Shown piece by piece: positions 54,001-63,000 of a stretch of 64,000 bases of DNA (its first letter is position 1; the number at the start of each line of letters is the position of its first letter). The stretch is from Paratinospora sagittata (taxonomy: Eukaryota > Streptophyta > Magnoliopsida > Ranunculales > Menispermaceae). A program made the translations under genes and the position numbers. The notes beneath the pieces were generated by a model. It saw only the letters and a program-made list of their open reading frames with translations, searched no databases and was not told the origin of the DNA. The stretch is taken from the NCBI GenBank assembly GCA_035771175.1, contig CM069593.1, positions 42,407,741 to 42,471,740 of the forward strand, read 5' to 3'.

Positions 54001-57000
54001 TAAAATTAGTTAATTATTTAGTTCTTGAGCTACATTTAAATATAATTTGTATTGGGTGGGCATTGTCTAGAGGATCCGTTGTCAATGCCTCACCCAGATT
54101 GAGTTTGACTATTAATAGTGTCTCTCTTTATGTTTGAATACATTATACTTCATCGGTACTTAAATTTTTTGGATATTAGTAGATTTGTTGTTGATTTTGT
54201 TGCCGCATAACTCCAAATGCATGTTGCCTAATATGAGAATTTTATAAATGTTTTTATCAGTTTTTGTATAAGCTTGATGGATGTGTTGGTGTATTGGGTG
54301 TTGAACTTAGTCGTTGGACAAAATTTTGTTGTTTCATAACAATAATATTGTTCTGTGGTATAATCATATCAATCAAAAGGCATTCTGGCATGCTATTATC
54401 AAAGTGCTTCATTTGTTTAATTTTTACTACTTCACTGTTGCGTGTTTTAATTTCAACTTCATTTTGCAGCATTTGGAAGTTGGAGCCATTAGCTTTAAAT
54501 CTAGGATTGAGGCAGAATCTTCTGCATTAGATAATGAACATCGACAAGCTTGTTTTCCATATATCCAATGGTTAGCATCTACTGATGAATCGTTAGAAGG
54601 TTTTCCATTTCAAGATCTTTGCGATTACTTTGAGGTTTTATTTACAAATTTTAAGGTAAAGAATTATTAGAAAATTTCATTTTTTTTTTTCCTTCGAGAT
54701 CCTTTCATTCAATAATTTTATTGAAAATAATATCTTGCAGGTGAATGTAGTTCTACCACACTGTAATGAGGCGCTACCGCTTTTTGAGAGATTTGATGCT
54801 TCTATTTCCTTGGCATCTTGCATCATTCTAGATGAATCAATATTGGAACAACTGGAGGTAAGAAAAAAATTATGTGTTTGAAATTGTATTTAGGGTCTTT
54901 GAAAGCCTCCTAGATGCTATCCTCTGGAATCATGTCCCATACCATTCTAGTTGAATAATATTGGGTCTAAGTCCTCTAAAACACCCTACCAAGTTAGAAA
55001 GTATTAAGACTACCAAGACTTCCTTGGTATCCTATGACTTAAATTGCCCATATAGCTTGAAATCAACAAATAAGATTCAATCAGGGTTATCTTAGCACTC
55101 ATTCCACCCAAGGCCACAGGTTTCTGAATTCCCATTACTTCCCAAGTTTCCTTTGATTTTGCTGTGTCCCATGCCACTACAATGATTACAATCTATTGAT
55201 AGAAGTTACATCTAAGATCTTTTAGCCCTTGCTTCAATAGTCCAAACAATATTCAATCTTTAGCATATGCCACAATGTTTTCTTTTTCTTCTTATAAAAC
55301 ATACATGACCTACTAAATTTTGATTCAACCCCATACAAGTGCTTTGACTTATGCCCACTAAAGTACCTGGCCTATCTTACCTAATAATTGTGCTTTGATA
55401 TCATGCATCAACTTGATTTAATAGTGAGGCAATGATAAACAATTTTTTTTTACTTAGTTTTGTATGGATCTAAAGCCTATGCTCTAATTGACTAATGCTA
55501 AGATGTAAAAACTCTAACTTGCTTGATTTAATGTCTAGGCTATGATATATAATTTGATTGAGTCCCATATGGACTTGAAGCCTATGTGCTAGCAGTGCTA
55601 CTAGAAAACTTTCAAGCTTGGTTTACTTTTACTCTGATTGATATGGTTTGACCTAAAACCTTGTTCACATCAAACATCTTTGACTTTGAAATTTAAACTA
55701 GCACTAGGCATTATGGTACCATTAGTCTATGAGGTCTATTTTGTTTATTTCACAAACATGTTTATTTTGATGAAAAATTATTGATGATATCAATTTAGGA
55801 GTTATGTACACTGCTGATAATTTTGAATTTGTGAAGACCCGACTTTAGTCATTTTAAGTTGTGTTTACAACCTAGATGGGTATCTTAATTGGATCAAAAC
55901 CTTGATAGTTGCACTCAAGCATCAAAGTTTTGATAACCTTTAAATGAAAGAGTGTTTTAAAATTAAGGTTTATTTCTCAAATAAATAGTTAACTAAGAAA
56001 ATAGCAAAATTTTAGCAAAGTCTCCTTTGTTTTTCGGACTTATTATAACATTTGCTCACTTATATATGAAATGCAAGATATATTATATTATTCTATTTCA
56101 TTAATAATTGGAGTGTGCAATCCTATCATTGGTCACTCTGATCTCCAGGTGAGTTGAACCCCATTTTGACATTCATACTTACATTATTCAAGTTCTTCAC
56201 ATTCCATAACATATGAATAAAATGAAAACTTAGAAGATTCATATTACATGCTATGATGGTAATATATATAAGATTTATATTACACCATGTTTGTAATGTA
56301 TTTACTCTTTAATGTGGTGTGTTAACTATTAATAGTAAAATTGTATACAACCCAAAATGGTATACAATAATCACTTAATGTGGGTACAATAAGTTTGCTT
56401 TTTATGGATATAAATAGGAAAAAATAAGTGTACTAAAAAGACAAAATCAATTGGTCTGGCATCCAAAAAGTTTTTCTCAAAACTTTTTTTTTTCCCCCTT
56501 TCCTAGTACCTGTGTATATACATATATTTTATTGTGTAATAGGTGAGCTTTCAATAACTTAGTGAATGAAAAATTGTCAAGTACCTGTGACAACCCTCAA
56601 TTACAATCCATCTTCCCCATTGGCCAATTGAGTATAAATGTGGTCACCTGAGCTAGCACCTTATTGTTCCACTCTAAAACACTGGAGCCTAATAGCTCTT
56701 AACCAATTTTCATTGAATGGGTCAATAGGCATAAGATACAATGATAAGTTGTCACTAACTTCTAATTATTTCGAAATCAATTTTTCCTTAGATTTAGAAT
56801 GATGTAGATGAAGAGAAAAAGATTGAATAAGTTCACTACAACAAAGGTTTAAAAAAGCGTGAGGAGTAATTGAGGTGGTTTGCTGAGGCGAGGTGTAAGC
56901 CTTGAGGCGTAAGCCTCACATTTTTTTAAGAAAATACATAAAAAAATAATAAAAGCTTTAAAAAAATCTAAAAAATTACAACTGTCAATAATAAAAGAAA

Positions 57001-60000
57001 ACACAACTAATATAAACAAAAATGTAAGCTAGATTTATTTATGTGTAGAATACTTGAGTGATTTCTCTTAATATATTAATTATCTTAACTGTCATTAGCG
57101 CCCATGGTTCAAAAATTCCTCGAAATTCAACGAATTCCACGAATTTTTTCTCTTTTTTTACGACCGAAGTGCGAAGTGGATGTAGAATAAATAATGCAAA
57201 AACTCGCTGAAATAATTTGATAAAATTCGAAAAATTCGACAAACTTTGATAAAATTTATATTTTTCAATTCAAAAATTCAAAAATTCGATAAAAATTCGG
57301 TAAAAATTCGGTAAAATTCCACAAAATCTGATGAAATTCAACAGAGAAGTAAAAAATGCTATGTCATCAATAGAAAACAAAGAAATGCCCATAATTATGT
57401 ATTATTTCAACTTCATCAACCAACATAACAATATAAATTTAAAAAATTAATTTAACAAGCTAACAAATTATGTAGTTTATGGGATATACTTTACGAAAAA
57501 GAGAAGAAAAGAAGCAAATAAATAAATAAATAGAATTGTAATAAGATAAAAACTTAAAATTAAATTAAAAGAGTTCCCAAAATTATTTTCTTTTAGTTAA
57601 TTCTTATTAAACAAGATTAAAAAATAATATACTTAAATAATAAACTAAGAAATTAAGCATAGTGGAATTCAAACTAAAAAAGTATATGGTCAAGAAGCAA
57701 GCCACCACAAATTAAATACCAAAACAAAGAAAAGGAATTAAGATCAAAAACCACCATTTCAAATTCATTGACCCACTTAACAAGATTGATTTTGTTAGGT
57801 CACTTATTGGTATTTTTATGTATTAATCATTAAAAGTGTTTATTTATGTTAGTTTTTAGCTTATACTCCAATAAATCTAGATATTTAAGCATATATGCAA
57901 AAATTCTCTAAACTAATCTAATTTAGTGAATTTTTACAAAAGTTCTCCATGTCGAATTAAGCTTCTCCGAATTAATTCTAATTTTCAAATGACCGAAGTC
58001 AAGTCGATATCGAATTTTCGATCCTTGTTAGTGCCTTTAAGAACTACATGAGCCCAAATCATATGCTAAGCTTTGCATATTTTAAGTTTTAAGCTAATAA
58101 AATCATGAACAAGTAGAAAGCTAGCAAATATATTGTAAAAATATTAGGTCTTTGCCATTTCTTTTATTAGTTTATACAAAACGCAATTAAAATACTTTCT
58201 CAAAAGTTTTATATTGTTCGGTTAGTATTTGTACTTTTGTTAGCAAACACAATGATATATCATTAGAAGGGTACCTTTTCAAATATGGCCTTGGCCCATT
58301 TAGAGTACATGCTTTAGTTTATTTCAAATGAAAGAGAATTAATTCTTAACAACTAAAATGATTGGTTATAAATTTATAATAATATAAAAGCCATCAATAT
58401 AAATTTATTAAAAAAAAATTAAGTTTTTACATGAAAAATTTCAGGCCTTAGCCTTATTGCGCCTCGAGGTGTGTGCCTACGCCTCACAGTGTGACATTGA
58501 GGCTTAAGCCTCAAGGTTTTTTTTGAGCGCTTTGCCTCAAAGCGCACCTTGAGGCATAAGCCTCAAACGCATTTTAAAACAATGATTACAACATTTAATT
58601 ATTTCGAAGCTGTCACTAACATTTAATTACTTTGGAATCAATTTTTCCTTAGTGTTTAGGTTTTCTTCGAATTTTGAAACCCCATGCTTTGTATTGCATG
58701 ATGTCCTTCTCCTTTCAGAACCTTCCTTGCTGACCAACACACCTTTCTATGTGTTCTTATCTTAATAATGTATCATTAATGAAACATGCATGCGCATAAT
58801 CCTTTTTATGATTGCAAACTAGTGTTATCAACATGGATCTAATTTCATGTTATCATTACAACTTTGATATCATCTTATCATGCATCAACAATATAATACG
58901 GGCAAATTTTAATGCATCAGATCGATATGCATAGATGACGACCTATTTGTAGATCAATGATATACGATGATAAATCATGGTTTCACAAGCATTAATATAT
59001 CACACATATCATGATATAAATGATCTCTAAAAAAATACAGATTAAAGAAAATCTTAATCATTCGACGTTAATGTGTTGTACATACTACATCGTGATCGAA
59101 TTCTTGTGTTTAATGTTAAAACAAATTCAGATTAAAGAAAATTTTGTGCATTTTGCTTTCCAACCTAGCAGATATGCATGTAAGTTAGTCATGAATTCTT
59201 ATGTTTAACGAATTTCATATGATTTTTCAACTGAGTATTTACCTTCTAGCGATTTGAAACATGTGAGACCCTACTTTATGCTTTTACCTATTGAAAAACT
59301 AAATGACAAATGGATATTTTTTGGACAAGAAATAAGATTTTATGAATAACAAGAAGAGTTACAAGTGGACGACTGTTCACTTGAGGGACGAGAGGCACCT
59401 AAGACAATTACATACAAAGCAAAATTAGAAGTGACAACCAACGTTCGGTTGGTTGAGGGGCCGAGGCGCTCGTCTCAGGAAACGAGGTTACGTGTTCGAC
59501 TCTCGACTAGCATTGGCCAATGGGGGCGTCTCTCGCTCGAGCAACCAGGGTCCCAAGGGATTAGTCGAGACCGGATGCCCGAATACCCTTAGTTATCAAA
59601 AATAAAAAAAAGTGACAAATGGATTTTGTTTTGATTAAAAAATAAATAACTTGTTGAAGGTAAGAGAAGTAGGGACCAAAAGGCTTTTCTTAGTTATGTG
59701 CAATGGAGAAAAATTTAAACTTTTCTTAAACAACTCAAGGTTGTTTAATTGGTTTATAAAGTTGTTAGTTAAAGTTGACAAAAAATTAACAAAAACTTTC
59801 GAAAAATTGGTTATTCATTTTGTAAAAATGATCTTACAATTTGATTTGATCCCTACAATTCAACCAAAAACCTTATGATTTTGGGGTTTTGCGATTTATT
59901 CACTAAATCAATTGCAATAGGTGTGATTCGACTTGAATGATTGAATCATTCAATTTAAGTCAAAAATTGTGCTGACTTAATAATTATGGTAGTAGATGTC

Positions 60001-63000
60001 GATATCTTGGGTTTTTAGGTAGAAGAAATAGAGAGTTAGAGAAGAAAGTGAGGGAAAAAGATGGGAGAGGAATGAGAGAGAAACCTAAGAGAAGAAAGGA
60101 GGAGTTGACTATTGTTTGCGTTCACTGAAGAAGCAAGGCTCGAGGAAGAGAGTTAAGTGTATGTTTAGAAAGCTAACCTCGAGCATGAGCGAGGAGGAAA
60201 AGGAAGAGATGAGGCTCACCTTTGTCACATGTGCTGCCATCTAAGGATGGGAATAGGAAAATGAGTAGATGAGATACTATGCCATGCTTAGAGGAAGGAA
60301 CCATACTTTGTATAGAGAGAGAGTGTGTGTAGCTAGTCGGCCTAAACTTCCTAGGAGATCAAAATCACCATACTTTGTCCCTATGTCTTTTTCAATGTTC
60401 TAAGGTCGTTTGTGAGGTCAAATTTTGGAAACAAGGTCATTTACTCATTTGACCATTTTCCCAAAATAGCTGAAATGCCCCTATAAACGTTCTATTGTTT
60501 TCGTGTTCGTACATCACTCGTTTTCCCTCATCTATGCTATAGCTCGTGTAATTATGTTTATGTGTGGTCTTTGGTCATACTGCATGTCTTGGTTGAGTCA
60601 AGATACACATTTGGTTCAAAGTTATAGAATTACCCCTGGTGTTACATTAATATAGGCTGTCGTCACATCAAAATCCAACACAGAATCATAAGGATCAAAA
60701 TACATCTTCGTATGCTTGAAAACTCAAAATCTTATCAAAAAATCATTTTGATCATCAAACTTCACAATTGAAGACTTTGGACATGTCAAAATTGAACATC
60801 AGATAAACATCCATGTAAAAGATGTCAACAATCTTAGAAATCTAGTGTATGTATGATAATTCATAATGCAAAATGGGACTAGTAACTTGCTATTCCAAAA
60901 GAATTATAATTTATTAATTGAGAGTAACAGTGGGGGTGAGTGAATGAAGTATTTTCTCGAATGAGAGAAAATGTTGCCTATTGAACCTACAGTTTATCCC
61001 AATTATATCTTTCTCGTTCTCTATCTGGTGATTTAACCAAAAGAACAACAAAACTCTTTGAATGCTTCCTCCGAGATAGTGCAGAAAATTCCTTTCAGAG
61101 AAATTCTAGCGCTTATGCTTTTCTGCTTAAATGATGAAGAATTGGCTTAATATCCACATGGCAAAATTGCACTCTTGTGGGATGTTTCTGGTGATGTCAA
61201 GAATGAAAAAGTTTTAACTAAGTTCTAACTCAAGGATTATTCTTGGGGTTCCAAGATTGGAGAATTATTGAGTTTGTATCATGTTTTACAACGGGCTACT
61301 ATGGAGAGTTTCTTAAGTTCTTTAGGTAGGTGCCCTTAATGGCGGTTACAGATTGTAATTTATACAGTTATAAATGGTCTTAGATTGTTCACTGGATCAA
61401 AAGGTAAAAATCACCATTATCCAATTTGTTTGGAAAGAAAGGGAAAAGGCATTGGACTTCCTTTTCCTCATAAATATGAGCAATTGGAAAGCTAATATGA
61501 GACATATTGAGGATATGGTTAAAGCTTATAGGCAGATTTTTGATAATACAGTGTGTCAGCAGTAATCATAAAATTGAAGGCACTACTTTGTTTGTGGTTG
61601 CAGTTCTATTAAGTGTTCAAATAGGAGGACATAATGCATACTGATTAAAGATCCTATTCACAGCTTCTCTTCTTTTGTTTGAGTTTCTTTCCATTGGTGA
61701 GTAGGTCATGTAGGCTGGAGTCATCCCTTCAGTATTAAAAGACCTTTTGTGTTTTAATTTTATCAAGGGTAAAAAATCCTTTCACGTGGGGTTCAGATAA
61801 TTTCTATTTACGTGGTTGATAGCAGGTGTTGGATAAGGGGTGATTTCATTTGATTGTTTATTTATCTTTCCTTTTTCAATGCAGGTTCATTTTACAATGT
61901 CAGCACTTGATATTCATTTCTCACCATCAATATATGGTGCAATTTTGGGAATGATTCAACACCTGGATATTCCAAAACGAAAATTTCTATCAATGATGCA
62001 AGAAGACCCAATTACTGGTGATGTCTATCACTTCTCTATCATTGCTAAGTTGGACAGTATTGGTATCCATGCCAACATTACAGATGATGTGGAAAATGAT
62101 TTGGTCCTCAACCTTGTTCTTGGGCAGTTACACATGGTGTAAGTTCTATTAAATAATTTTTATTCGCTATTACTTGAAATTGTCGGCATACTTACGTTTG
62201 TATGTTTGTTTCTATCTCCAGGCAGATTTGAAGGTGCACCTCATTAATTTTGCTGCGCTAGATTTGTAGAGATTCGAATAATAGTCATAATTCATTTATA
62301 AATTGTTAAACTCTAATCCATTTTCACTATACTGTAAAAAGACTATTATTATCAATGCCTAAATTCCTTTTTCACTGAGGATAGTTTGCACTGTACTACA
62401 ATAGGTTCTATAGGATCAAAGACATTTATCATTATACTTTTGTTTTAATCAGTATACAATGAGCAGGTAGTCTAGTTTGTTCTGTATCTCTATTATAGTT
62501 AGAGGAAAAAGATCTTGAATTGTGAGTTTTTGTGGTGAACTGGTGGTCACTGTCAAAGTTCATAAATTAATTCTATTTTATGTCTTGTTTTCCCCCTTAT
62601 GTTTTGACTGCCTAGAAATTTCTTCTTGGACCTTAGAATTTGCAACATGCATGTTCATTTTGTTGCATTTTAAGGCGGTATATATCAATATATATTCATG
62701 AAACTATTTGTGCAGGTATGCATTCCTGAAAATTGTGGAGTACAATATTTGTCTCAAGACATTAAATATCAATATGTGTTCATCCAGAAGTCACGCACAT
62801 AGTGATACATTGTGCTCATCTAGGAACATACCTATCGGAAACTCCTCATGTCATCATGAAATCGACCCTAGAATCAACAGTTCAAGCAACAATTATGATC
62901 AGGGAAAATTTTCTGCCGATGGATGCTTCCTTTTGCATTATCAGGCTCAAAAAAGTGCTAACCTTGTCTCTCATAAATACAGATTGTGGTTGAATGATGT

